From Kribbella pratensis (GTDB lineage Bacteria; Actinomycetota; Actinomycetes; Propionibacteriales; Kribbellaceae): a stretch of 64,000 nucleotides of DNA. Position numbers and translations under genes: made by a program. The stretch lies in contig NZ_SODP01000004.1 of NCBI RefSeq assembly GCF_004365355.1, forward strand, positions 652,266 through 716,265, read 5' to 3'. This document shows, piece by piece, positions 23,810 to 31,765 of this stretch; position 1 is the stretch's first letter, and every line of letters begins with the position of its first letter. A model generated the notes under the pieces. That model was not told where the DNA came from and ran no database searches. It was given only the letters and a program-made list of their open reading frames with translations.

Positions 23810-24623
23810 TCAGACCGGCGAACTCGCTCGGCTGGTCCAGGGGAATCAGCGTGTAGCTGTCGGCCATCTCGACGAACTTTGCCTGCGGCAACAATTCGGC
23901 GAGCCGACGGCCGTGATCCGTAGGCATCACACGATCGTCTGCGGCCCAGACGATCAGCGCCGGGCGATCGAATCGCCGGAGACCTTCGGCCGCCTCGGTC
24001 AACAGCTCCGGGTCTGCGAACACGGCCCGCAGCATCCGGACTGTCTCAGCGCGCAGCTCGGGTTGCTCGAGCAACGGCCTGATCCATCGCGCCGTGGTCG
24101 CGTCGCCGCGCTTCGTCAACGTCCCGAAGGCAAGCGGCGATCGGCGTACCGCCTTGAGCCGCAACTGCTGCATGAACGCTCCGAACAGCCGCGGCGACAA
24201 CCTCCCGGAGAACGCGAGGACGCGCCCCGTCAGGCCGGGCGGCAGGTTGTCGAACGCCTCGCACGATGCCAGCACGGCCTGCGCGACGCGCTTGGGATCA
24301 GCTCCCAGGACGAGCTGCACAACGGCTCCCCCGGTGTCGTTCCCGACGAGTACGACGTCCTGCAGGTCGAGTCGATCCAGGAACTCGACGACCAGCTCGG
24401 CGATCCCTCGCAGCGACAGGTCGGCGCCGGCGTTCATCGGCCGCCGGTGCGCTCCGAACGGCAGCGTCGGGGCGATACAACGGTGATCGGCGCTCAGGTC
24501 GGCGATCACGCCGTCCCAGAGCGACGCATCCATCAGCAGCCCGTGGAGCAGGACCACCACGGGTCCGTCGGTCCCGCTGTCGACGTACTGCACCGTTCCG
24601 GCGGACAGTTCGATCTCGTTCAT
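23778..24623 (-). CDS. Alpha/beta hydrolase with Asp nucleophile position and no usual catalytic His
   Basis: 281 aa. The oxyanion strand PVVVLLHGLLMDASLW and the nucleophile elbow VGNDTGG give D96 where most hydrolases have Ser, as in haloalkane dehalogenases and epoxide hydrolases. WAADDRVMP supplies the acid region. The C-terminal segment that normally contains the catalytic His reads ADSYTLIPLDQP (D255-S256-Y257), so the His is absent. The protein may be a variant of a known actinomycete group, non-catalytic, or use another base. Its promoter has a perfect TATAAT inside an inverted repeat. Confidence 0.82.
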   Translation of the reverse strand: MNEIELSAGTVQYVDSGTDGPVVVLLHGLLMDASLWDGVIADLSADHRCIAPTLPFGAHRRPMNAGADLSLRGIAELVVEFLDRLDLQDVVLVGNDTGGAVVQLVLGADPKRVAQAVLASCEAFDNLPPGLTGRVLAFSGRLSPRLFGAFMQQLRLKAVRRSPLAFGTLTKRGDATTARWIRPLLEQPELRAETVRMLRAVFADPELLTEAAEGLRRFDRPALIVWAADDRVMPTDHGRRLAELLPQAKFVEMADSYTLIPLDQPSEFAGLIRALCASAGR

Positions 24624-24652
24624 ATGAGAAGCATATTATACGAATCTCATAT
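24622..24652 (-). promoter_or_regulatory. Promoter with TATAAT inside an inverted repeat
   Basis: atatgaga (24622-24629) and tctcatat (24645-24652) are perfect inverted arms 15 nt apart. Between them, on the minus strand, lies TATAAT (24640-24635), ending 11 nt before the ATG at 24623. The region is strikingly AT-rich compared with its surroundings. A repressor bound to the arms would cover the -10 element; the binding protein is unknown. Confidence 0.6.
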
Positions 24653-24734
24653 ATGGTGGAAACCTGTTGGACGACGCTTTCCGGTCGTCATACCGTGGTC
24701 GGCGGTAGCCGCATCGAAAGGACCACAGGGAGCG

Positions 24735-24764
24735 ATGTCGACACGTCGCCTGGATAAGGGTTAG
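24735..24764 (+). CDS. Leader peptide MSTRRLDKG (9 aa)
   Basis: ATG 24735 is preceded by cagggag at a good distance and opens a nine-codon frame ending at TAG 24762-24764. The peptide has two adjacent Arg codons. Its stop codon overlaps the 5' arm (24757-24762) of the predicted closing stem of a multi-hairpin RNA, so a ribosome on this frame would prevent that stem. This is the layout of translation-coupled attenuators ahead of resistance or transport genes. It is too short to prove by coding statistics. Confidence 0.5.
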   Translation: MSTRRLDKG

Positions 24765-24829
24765 CGAACTTCGCGATCGGACCGGATCGCGCAGCCGGGA
24801 CGGACCTCGGAGTCCCCCGGCCGAACCCT
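24757..24829 (+). ncRNA. Predicted three-hairpin leader RNA before ABC exporter
   Basis: agggtt (24757-24762) can pair with aaccct (24824-24829) and encloses three hairpins: gcgaa/ttcgc (24764-24768 with 24770-24774), gcgatc/gatcgc (24773-24778 with 24785-24790, loop ggaccg) and ccgggac with gtccc-ccgg (24795-24801 with 24812-24820). Hairpins 1 and 2 share two bases, so they compete or shift slightly. The element lies in the 5' leader of the exporter gene at 24922. I do not recognise it as a known riboswitch family. Confidence 0.45.
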
Positions 24830-24921
24830 CTTGGCGAAGTGCTCGTCCTGCGCTCTGCGCGTTTGCGCGGTGGCGCTGCCCGGTCCTGTCAACTGACTCT
24901 TTCGAAAGCGGTGTTCCTTCC

Positions 24922-25944
24922 GTGACACCTGTGCACGCCCTGCCGCCTGTCATCGCGGCACATGATCTGACCAAGACCTACACGTTCCACCAGCAGACCG
25001 CCGGCCTCGGCGGAGCCTTGAAGAGTCTGGTGAAACGCAAGTACGAGACCCGGCTCGCCGTCGACCGGATCACCTTCGACATCGGCCGCGGCGAGGTCGT
25101 CGGCCTGCTCGGCCCGAACGGCGCAGGCAAGACGACCACCCTGAAGATGCTGTCCGGCCTGCTGTACACGACCGCAGGAGAACTGGAGGTCCTCGGCCAC
25201 ACGCCATCGGACCGCAAGCACGACTACCTGCGCCGGATCGCGCTCGTCATGGGGCAGAAGACCATGCTGTGGTGGGACGTCCCGGCCATGGAGAGTCTCC
25301 TGCTGCACAAGGACATGTACGGCTTGTCCACAGCGGAGTTCGATCGCAACGTCGCCGAACTCGCCGAGCTGCTCGAGGTCGAACACCTGCTCAACGTCCA
25401 GGTCCGCAAGACCTCGCTCGGTGAGCGGATGAAGCTCGAGCTGATGGCTGCGCTCATCCACGGCCCGGAGATCCTGTTCCTCGACGAGCCGACGATCGGT
25501 CTCGACGTGGTCGCGAAGGCCCGTGTGCGCTCGTTCCTCGCCGACGTCAACCGGCTGCGCGGTACGACGATCCTGATCACCAGCCACGACATGGACGACA
25601 TCGAGGCGCTCTGCTCGCGGGTGATGATCATCGACCGCGGAAGGCTGCAGTTCGACGGTGGGCTGGACGATCTCGTTCGTACGGCGCAACCGCGCAAGCT
25701 GGTGCGGGCGACGTACGCGACGCCTGTCGACGGAACACGCCTGGACGGGCTGGACGGCGTGACCGCGGTCGACGTCGACGGCCAGACGGTGAAGCTCGAA
25801 GCCGATCGGGAGCGGGCCGGTGTCGTGATGGAGCAGCTCACCCGGCTGGGTCCGCTGGTGGACCTCGACGTCGCGGACGCCGATGTCGAGGACATCATGC
25901 GCGACCTGTTCCTGCGCCGCAGCACGCTGGGGGACGCATCGTGA
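24922..25944 (+). CDS. ABC-2 exporter ATP-binding protein
   Basis: 340 aa. Walker A LLGPNGAGKTTT, a Q-loop region with MGQKTMLWWD, signature TSLGERMKLEL, Walker B ILFLDEPTIGLD and switch H in ITSHD are all present. An insert (QQTAGLGGALKSLVKRKYETRLAV) before Walker A and the C-terminal extension of about 100 residues match the NatA/YbhF-like ATPases paired with DUF990 permeases. It energises export by the two permeases that follow with 4-nt overlaps. The cargo is unknown; drug or lipid export is typical for this class. Confidence 0.9.
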   Translation: MTPVHALPPVIAAHDLTKTYTFHQQTAGLGGALKSLVKRKYETRLAVDRITFDIGRGEVVGLLGPNGAGKTTTLKMLSGLLYTTAGELEVLGHTPSDRKHDYLRRIALVMGQKTMLWWDVPAMESLLLHKDMYGLSTAEFDRNVAELAELLEVEHLLNVQVRKTSLGERMKLELMAALIHGPEILFLDEPTIGLDVVAKARVRSFLADVNRLRGTTILITSHDMDDIEALCSRVMIIDRGRLQFDGGLDDLVRTAQPRKLVRATYATPVDGTRLDGLDGVTAVDVDGQTVKLEADRERAGVVMEQLTRLGPLVDLDVADADVEDIMRDLFLRRSTLGDAS

Positions 25945-26753
25945 GCACAGTCGTGCGAAACCTTCGCGTCGTACGCCGGATGACGGCGGCGGAGATCGCC
26001 CAGCAGTCCGTGTACCGCGGGGCGTGGATCATCTTCATGCTGGCCAACATCTGCGTGCCGATCATCTCGCTGCTGATCTGGCGGACCGCGCTCGCGAACG
26101 GCGCGCAGCTCCCGGTCGACGAGCGGTACATCACGACGTACTTCGTGCTGCTCGGGTTCGTCACGATGGCGACGTCGTCGTGGATGGCGGCGTTCCTGGC
26201 CAACGACATCCGGCTCGGCAAGCTGTCGAGCTGGATGGTGCGGCCGGCGTCGTTGCTGGTCAAGTTCGTCGCGAACAACCTGTCGGAGAAGTTCCTGAAG
26301 GTGTTCGCGCTGGTGCCGATGATCGGCATCGTCTGGTGGATCTTCCGCGACTCGATGAATCTGCCGGCGGATGCTGGGCGGTGGGCGTTGTTCGCGATCA
26401 GCATCGTGCTCGGTGCAGTGCTGGTGTTCACGATCGACATCCTGATCGCGGCGCTGGCGTTCTGGATGGACGACGTCGGCGCGCTGGTCCAGGCGCGCGT
26501 CATCATCGCGAGCGTTCTGTCCGGTGCGGTCGTACCGCTGGCGCTGATGCCTTCGTGGTCGCGCGGTTTCGTCGACCACCAGCCGTTCCGGTACACGGTG
26601 TCGTTCCCGGTCGAGATCGTCGCGGGTCAGCTGACCGGCCGCGACTTGCTTGCCGGGTTGGGGATCCAGCTCGGGTACGTCGTTGTGCTCGGCGCGCTCG
26701 CTCGACTCGTGTGGGCGGCGGGGATCCGGGCGTATTCGGCGGTGGGAGCATGA
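25941..26753 (+). CDS. ABC-2 permease (DUF990-like), first subunit
   Basis: 270 aa with six predicted membrane helices. An amphipathic N-terminus (RVVRRMTAAEIAQQSVYRGAW) precedes TM1 (IIFMLANICVPIISLLIW), and the first loop ends in the conserved segment RLGKLSSWMVRPAS, typical of DUF990/ABC-2 permeases. GTG 25941 overlaps the ATPase stop as GTGA. Confidence 0.87.
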   Translation: MSTVVRNLRVVRRMTAAEIAQQSVYRGAWIIFMLANICVPIISLLIWRTALANGAQLPVDERYITTYFVLLGFVTMATSSWMAAFLANDIRLGKLSSWMVRPASLLVKFVANNLSEKFLKVFALVPMIGIVWWIFRDSMNLPADAGRWALFAISIVLGAVLVFTIDILIAALAFWMDDVGALVQARVIIASVLSGAVVPLALMPSWSRGFVDHQPFRYTVSFPVEIVAGQLTGRDLLAGLGIQLGYVVVLGALARLVWAAGIRAYSAVGA

Positions 26754-27592
26754 ACACGCACGCAGAGGAGCGGACTTCGCTCGACCGGAACCGGCTGCAC
26801 ATGCACTGGCGGCATGTCCGGCTGTGGCGGCGGTTCTTCGCTCAGGCGGTGGTTCGCGAAACGCAGTACCGCGCGCATTTCCTGACCACGCTGCTGGTGG
26901 GTCTTGTGCAGTTGGGGTTGGGGATCGTGCCGACCTTGCTGCTGTTCGGGTTCACGGCCGAGGTGCACGGCTGGTCGCGGGCCGAGGTGATCGCGCTGGT
27001 CGGCGTGTATCAGATCGTCACCGGGCTGATCGCGACCTTCGTGGCGCCGAACCTGAACCGGATGACGACGTACCTCACCGAAGGCGAGCTGGACAGCGTC
27101 CTGCTGCGGCCGGTGTCGAGTCAGTTCTACCTGACCCTGCGCTGGATCAATGTCGCCGAGCTGACGAACGTTGCCAGCGGCCTCGTTGTGCTCGTGATCG
27201 GTCTGGTGCAGTCGGATCTGCGGCCCGGGTTCGGGCAGGTGGTGCAGGGGGTCGTGCTGGTCGGCTGCGGATTGGTGTTGCTGACGGCGGTGTGGTCGGC
27301 GATGTCCTTCCTGGCGTTCTGGCTGCAGTCGGTGAACCCGATCGGGGTCGTCTTCCTGAGCATGGTGGAGGCCGGGCGGTACCCGTTGGCGTTCTTCCCG
27401 GGCGTGGTGCGGACGTTCCTGACGTTCGCGTTTCCGGTGGCGTTCGCGACAACCTTCCCGGTGCGGGCGCTCGCGGGCGATCTCAGCTGGGGGCCGGTCG
27501 CGCTCGGGCTTGGACTCGCGGTAGTGGCGATGACACTAGTTCGGCTGGTCTGGCGGCGCGGCTTGCTGACGTACTCCAGCGCGTCGAGCTGA
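26750..27592 (+). CDS. ABC-2 permease (DUF990-like), second subunit
   Basis: 280 aa, six predicted helices. The motif MTTYLTEGELDSVLLRPVSSQFYL matches the DUF990 permease group (usually GELDxxLxRPVxxL). ATG 26750 overlaps the first permease as ATGA. The three genes form one export complex. The polymerase gene begins 18 nt later and may be cotranscribed. Confidence 0.87.
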   Translation: MNTHAEERTSLDRNRLHMHWRHVRLWRRFFAQAVVRETQYRAHFLTTLLVGLVQLGLGIVPTLLLFGFTAEVHGWSRAEVIALVGVYQIVTGLIATFVAPNLNRMTTYLTEGELDSVLLRPVSSQFYLTLRWINVAELTNVASGLVVLVIGLVQSDLRPGFGQVVQGVVLVGCGLVLLTAVWSAMSFLAFWLQSVNPIGVVFLSMVEAGRYPLAFFPGVVRTFLTFAFPVAFATTFPVRALAGDLSWGPVALGLGLAVVAMTLVRLVWRRGLLTYSSASS

Positions 27593-27610
27593 TGTGGTTA
27601 TCTGTGGGGT

Positions 27611-28696
27611 ATGAGCTGGTGGGTCCTACACGTGGACATGGATCAGTTCATCGCGGCCGTGGAGATCCGGCGGCGGCCTGAGCTGCGTGGGCTACCTGTC
27701 GTGGTGGGCGGGTCCGGCGATCCGACCCAACCACGGCAGGTGGTCGCCACGGCGTCGTACGAGGCGCGCGAGTTCGGCGTACATTCCGGGATGCCGGTGC
27801 GGGCGGCGTACAAGAAGTGTCCGCAGGCGGTGTTCCTCCCGTCGGACCCTGCTGCGTACGACGCGGCGTCGGCCGAGGTGATGGACACGCTGCGCTCGTT
27901 CCCGGTCGTGGTGGAGGTCTGGGGCTGGGACGAATGCTTCGTCGGCGCGGAGACCGACGATCCGGAGGCGCTGGCCGTCGCGCTGCGCGCCGCCGTCGAG
28001 GAGCGAACCTCACTGACGTGCGCGGTCGGCATCGGCGACAACAAGACGCGGGCCAAACTCGCCACCAACTTCGCCAAGCACTCCCGCTCCCACGCGGCGC
28101 CCTTCGCCGGCGCGGGCGAAGGCTCCGCCGCCGGCATCTACCGGCTCACGGCCGCGAACTGGCGCGAGGTGATGGACCACCGCCCGATCCGCGACCTCTG
28201 GGGCATCGGCAGCCGGATGGAGAAGAACCTCAACGAACTCGGCATCACCACCGTCGCCGAGCTGGCGGCCGCCGACGTCGACGTGCTGAAGAAACGCTTC
28301 GGCCCCAACATGGGCGCCTGGTACGCCGCCCTCGGGCGGGGTCTCGGCGACACACACGTCACCGACGTCCCCCGCGAACCGGTCTCCCGCAGCCACGAGG
28401 AGACCTTCGCGACAGACCTGGTCGAACTCCCCGACATCGAACGCGAGCTCCGCCGCATCGCCGAAGAAGTCACCCGCGAGGTCGTCGCCGACGGCCGCAC
28501 CATCCAGCGCGTCTGGGTGAAGCTCCGCTTCATCAGCTTCTACACCCCGATCAAGAGCCGCAAACTCAAGACCCCGACCCAGGACCCCGAGGTCATCGCC
28601 ACCACAGCCCTCGACCTCCTCCAGAAGTTCGAAATCCGCCGCCCGATCCGCCTCATCGGCGTCCGCGTCGAGTTCGTCCCACCCGACGCTAACTAA
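27611..28696 (+). CDS. Y-family DNA polymerase (DinB/Pol IV-like)
   Basis: 361 aa. VDMDQFIAAVE holds the first catalytic Asp and steric-gate region, SYEAREFGVHSGMP the fingers motif, and GWDECFV the Asp-Glu pair usually written S-I/L-D-E. Thumb HhH segments (PIRDLWGIGSRMEKNLNELGITTVAELA) and a little-finger domain follow. There is no recognisable beta-clamp motif at the C-terminus, which ends IRLIGVRVEFVPPDAN. It should perform translesion synthesis, possibly without clamp tethering, as proposed for some mycobacterial DinB paralogs. It overlaps the convergent kinase gene by 8 bp. Confidence 0.88.
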   Translation: MSWWVLHVDMDQFIAAVEIRRRPELRGLPVVVGGSGDPTQPRQVVATASYEAREFGVHSGMPVRAAYKKCPQAVFLPSDPAAYDAASAEVMDTLRSFPVVVEVWGWDECFVGAETDDPEALAVALRAAVEERTSLTCAVGIGDNKTRAKLATNFAKHSRSHAAPFAGAGEGSAAGIYRLTAANWREVMDHRPIRDLWGIGSRMEKNLNELGITTVAELAAADVDVLKKRFGPNMGAWYAALGRGLGDTHVTDVPREPVSRSHEETFATDLVELPDIERELRRIAEEVTREVVADGRTIQRVWVKLRFISFYTPIKSRKLKTPTQDPEVIATTALDLLQKFEIRRPIRLIGVRVEFVPPDAN

Positions 28697-29597
28697 GGAC
28701 CTTCGCCATCGCCTCGTAGCTCTCCCGGACGGCTTCGACCTTGCCGAGCCGATGACGCTCCAGGCGGATCGCCGCAAGGTGACGGGCTTCGTAGATCTTC
28801 GCCCGCCACAGCGCGTTGGGTGAGCGATCCAATGCGCCGTACGACTCCCAGAACGCTTCGCGCTCGTCCGATTTCGCCTGCGCCATCCGGATCGTCCAGT
28901 CCGCCGCAGGGTCACCGAACTCGGCCCGATCGAAGTCCAGCACCCCGGAGATGAGCGGCTCAGCTGCGTCAGCATCCAGCAGGCAGTTGACCGTCCACAG
29001 ATCCCCCGCGAGCAGCCGCGGCTCTTGCACTTCATCCAGCGGACCGTCCGCAGCCATCACCGCAGCCCTCCGCACATCCGCCGCGTCGAGCCCCACCCGA
29101 TCCAAGTCCTCCGCGATCTGCGTGAACGACGAGATCACCACCTCACTCCACGACGCGTACCTCGGCCCGTCCACGCGACCGAAGTACGGTCCGCGTACGT
29201 CGTGCACCGCGCGGGCGATCGCGCCGAGCTGCCGGAAGAACGTAGTACGCCCCGACCGCGGATAACGCCCCAACCCGTCCGGCGCCGGCACCCCAGGCAG
29301 GCACGACTGGATCATCCAGTCCCGGTCGATGAGGTCGTGCGACCAGTCGACAGCCAGCACCCGTGGCATCAACGAGGCGATCACGCCCAGCCAAGGCACG
29401 GCGGCGTACTCGTTCCGCATCAGGTGTCGCTCGGATCCGAACTGCTGATCCTCTCCGGGCGCCACCCGGAGTATCACTGGCTCGTCCCACCCGGCCAGCT
29501 CGACCCTGTAGACGCTGTTGTACGACCCGTACCCGAGCTCGACGGCTTCCGTCAGCTCCGCGCCGAGCGTACGCCGACAGATCGCCAGGAGATCCAT
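28689..29597 (-). CDS. Aminoglycoside phosphotransferase-fold kinase
   Basis: 302 aa. APH/choline kinase fold: GSYNSVYRVEL nucleotide loop, VILRVAPG, catalytic LLAGDLWTVNCLLD (the usual HGDxxxxN with His replaced by Ala) and metal motif GVLDFDRAEFGDPAADW. The substrate is unknown. ATG 29597 shares a base with the TAA of the lactonase-like gene (TAATG), so it probably belongs to that sugar operon, where a sugar-kinase-like role is possible. The HGD to AGD change is unusual and may lower activity. Confidence 0.82.
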   Translation of the reverse strand: MDLLAICRRTLGAELTEAVELGYGSYNSVYRVELAGWDEPVILRVAPGEDQQFGSERHLMRNEYAAVPWLGVIASLMPRVLAVDWSHDLIDRDWMIQSCLPGVPAPDGLGRYPRSGRTTFFRQLGAIARAVHDVRGPYFGRVDGPRYASWSEVVISSFTQIAEDLDRVGLDAADVRRAAVMAADGPLDEVQEPRLLAGDLWTVNCLLDADAAEPLISGVLDFDRAEFGDPAADWTIRMAQAKSDEREAFWESYGALDRSPNALWRAKIYEARHLAAIRLERHRLGKVEAVRESYEAMAKVLS

Positions 29598-30436
29598 TAC
29601 AGCTTGTAGGTGCGGGTGGCTGTTGTCGTGAAGATTGCGTCGAGCTCGGTGGGGGTGAGGTTGGAGGTGAGGGTTTCGGCGGTTTCTACGACCTGGTCGT
29701 AGGTGGCGGCCAGGAGGCAGACGGGCCAGTCGGAGCCGAACATCACTCGGTCGGGGCCGAAGGCGTCCAGTACGACGTCGGCGTACGGCTGGAGGTCCGC
29801 GGGCTTCCAGGTGGTCCACGGGGCTTCGGTGACCATGCCGGAGAGTTTGCAGGTGACGTTGGGGAGGGCCGCGAGCTCGCGGAGCTGCCCTGCCCAGGGC
29901 TCGAGCGGTTCGCCGATGACGGGTTTGGAGATGTGGTCGACGACGAAGGTGAGTTGGGGCAGGTTGCGGGCGGTTTGGATCGCGGCGGGCAGATGCGGGG
30001 TCTTCGTCAGGAGGTCGTACGCGAGACCGGCGTCGGCGACCGCGGTCAGGCCGCGTTGTACGTCGGCGCGCAGGAGCCAGTTGTCGTCCGGCTCGTCGTG
30101 GACCTGGTGACGGATCGACTTCAGGTAGGAGCCGTCGGGACGGGACAGCAGACCGTCGAGCACGTCGGCGATATCGTCGGCCGTCAGGTCGACCCAACCG
30201 ACGACACCGGCCACGAGATCGTTGCCAGCGGCAATTTCCAGGAACTCGACGGTCTCTTCGACCACACCGACCGTCTGCACCAGCACGGTCGACGTGATGT
30301 CGGCCGCCGCGGCCAGCGGCGCGAGGTCCTCGATCGAGAAGTTTCGCCGGATCGGGTCCAGCTCCGGGCCCACCATCCACGTCTGCTCACGAACACTCAG
30401 ATCCCACACGTGGTGATGCGCGTCGACTCGGCTCAT
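29597..30436 (-). CDS. Amidohydrolase-2 family sugar lactonase (L-fuconolactonase-like)
   Basis: 279 aa. TIM-barrel amidohydrolase with DAHHHVWD near the N-terminus, the FVVDHISKP metal His strand and the C-terminal MFGSDWPVC Asp. These match the COG3618 group that opens L-fucono- or L-rhamnono-lactones to the acid. I start at ATG 30436 because HHxW must be near the N-terminus; a longer reading adds unrelated sequence. It stands upstream of the kinase-like gene and downstream of an enolase-superfamily dehydratase on the same strand, consistent with sequential steps of a nonphosphorylated L-sugar pathway. Confidence 0.83.
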   Translation of the reverse strand: MSRVDAHHHVWDLSVREQTWMVGPELDPIRRNFSIEDLAPLAAAADITSTVLVQTVGVVEETVEFLEIAAGNDLVAGVVGWVDLTADDIADVLDGLLSRPDGSYLKSIRHQVHDEPDDNWLLRADVQRGLTAVADAGLAYDLLTKTPHLPAAIQTARNLPQLTFVVDHISKPVIGEPLEPWAGQLRELAALPNVTCKLSGMVTEAPWTTWKPADLQPYADVVLDAFGPDRVMFGSDWPVCLLAATYDQVVETAETLTSNLTPTELDAIFTTTATRTYKL

Positions 30437-30536
30437 GCTGCGATTGTCCCCTCGGCGTCGATGAGGCGGATGGCTTGTCGACTCATCTTGTCGCACTCGT
30501 GGTCGTTCGGCAGTTCACCGGTGGTAGATGAGACGC

Positions 30537-31625
30537 TCATCCGACCCGCCGGTCGTCAACCGCGTCCTGGTCCCAGTCGATGCCCAGACCAGGTACGTCG
30601 GGCGCTACCGCATGCCCGTCGACCACAGCCATCTCTGATTGCGTGATCGCCCGCAGCTGCGGGATGTGCTCGACGTACCGTCCGTTCGGCACCGCAGCGG
30701 TCAGGCTGACGTGCAGCTCCATCAGGAAGTGCGGACAGACCTCGAGGTTGAACGCCTCGGCCAGATGCGCGACCTTCAGCCACGGCGTGATCCCACCGAT
30801 CCGTGCCACGTCCACCTGCACGATCCCGGCACCACCGGCAGCGACGTACTCCCGGAACTGCGAGACGGAGTACAAGGACTCCCCCACCGCGATCGGGATC
30901 GACGTCGACTCGGCCAGCCGCACATGTCCGGTCACGTCGTCCGCCGGCAGCGGTTCCTCGAACCAGGACAGGTCTACCGCCTCGAACGCGGCGGCCCGGC
31001 GCTTCGCCTCGGCGTACGTCATGGACTGGTTCGCATCGACCATGATGTCCATCGACGGCCCCACGGCATCCCGTACTGCGCGCAGCCGCTCCACGTCCTC
31101 ATGTACCCGCGGTTTGCCAACCTTGAGCTTCACACCGGGCCACCCGGCCTTCTGCGACGCCAGTGCGCCCGCGACCAGCTCATCGGTTGTCAGGTGCAAC
31201 CAACCGCCCTCGGTGTCGTAGAGCGGCACCTGCTGCCGATAGCCACCAGCCAGCCGCCACAGCGGCTCACCGGCCCGCAGACACCGCAGATCCCACAGTG
31301 CGGTGTCTACGGCCGCCAGCGCGAGTGACGTGATCGCACCGACCGTCGTGGCGTGGGTGGACCAGAACAGGTCCGACCAGAGCTCTTCGACGTTCCGCGC
31401 GTCCTTGCCGACCAATCTGGGCAGCAGGTGGTCCCGCAACAACGCAAGCACGGCTGTGCCGCCGGTGCCGATCGTGTACGAGTACCCGAGTCCGGTCAGC
31501 CCGTCGGTGGTCGACAGGGAGACGAAGATCGTCTCCTGCTTCAGAAACGACTGTACGGCGTCGGTGCGTACCGTCTCGACCTCGAGATCGACCAGGTAGG
31601 CCGTAGCCTCGGTGATCGTGCTCAC
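30537..31625 (-). CDS. Mandelate racemase/muconate lactonizing enzyme-family dehydratase
   Basis: 362 aa. Base Lys pair K166/K168 in VKLKVG, metal ligands D197 (with N199), E223 and E249 (GES), D272 and H299 (CPHF) as the opposite base. This full set indicates an active acid-sugar dehydratase or racemase. With a lactonase-like gene downstream and an FAH-family hydrolase across the divergent promoter, L-fuconate/L-rhamnonate-type dehydration is plausible. GTG 31625 is the only near start. A perfect 12-bp palindrome lies 52 nt upstream. Confidence 0.85.
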   Translation of the reverse strand: MSTITEATAYLVDLEVETVRTDAVQSFLKQETIFVSLSTTDGLTGLGYSYTIGTGGTAVLALLRDHLLPRLVGKDARNVEELWSDLFWSTHATTVGAITSLALAAVDTALWDLRCLRAGEPLWRLAGGYRQQVPLYDTEGGWLHLTTDELVAGALASQKAGWPGVKLKVGKPRVHEDVERLRAVRDAVGPSMDIMVDANQSMTYAEAKRRAAAFEAVDLSWFEEPLPADDVTGHVRLAESTSIPIAVGESLYSVSQFREYVAAGGAGIVQVDVARIGGITPWLKVAHLAEAFNLEVCPHFLMELHVSLTAAVPNGRYVEHIPQLRAITQSEMAVVDGHAVAPDVPGLGIDWDQDAVDDRRVG

Positions 31626-31676
31626 CGGCAGCTCACGGCGGTTCGACGACAGCTGATGATCATCGGGCGGCTCCAG

Positions 31677-31688
31677 ATCCTATAGGAT
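31677..31688. promoter_or_regulatory. Perfect palindrome ATCCTATAGGAT, candidate GntR operator
   Basis: The 12-bp palindrome sits midway in the divergent promoter region between the dehydratase (start 31625) and the GntR regulator (start 31766). FCD-type GntR proteins typically bind short palindromes with an A/T-rich centre, so autoregulation and control of both arms are likely. No second copy is seen in the window by reading. Confidence 0.65.
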
Positions 31689-31765
31689 ATTGCGTACCTG
31701 ATGCTCCCGCTTCACACTGGAGCCGTCAAGTGTGGGGCAGAATGAGCGTTCCGGGAGGAGTGACA

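Noticed and set aside
24757..24829. Known riboswitch (guanidine-I, SAM, ZTP or cobalamin type)
   Set aside because: None of the conserved core sequences I know of those families is present; kept as an unassigned structured leader.
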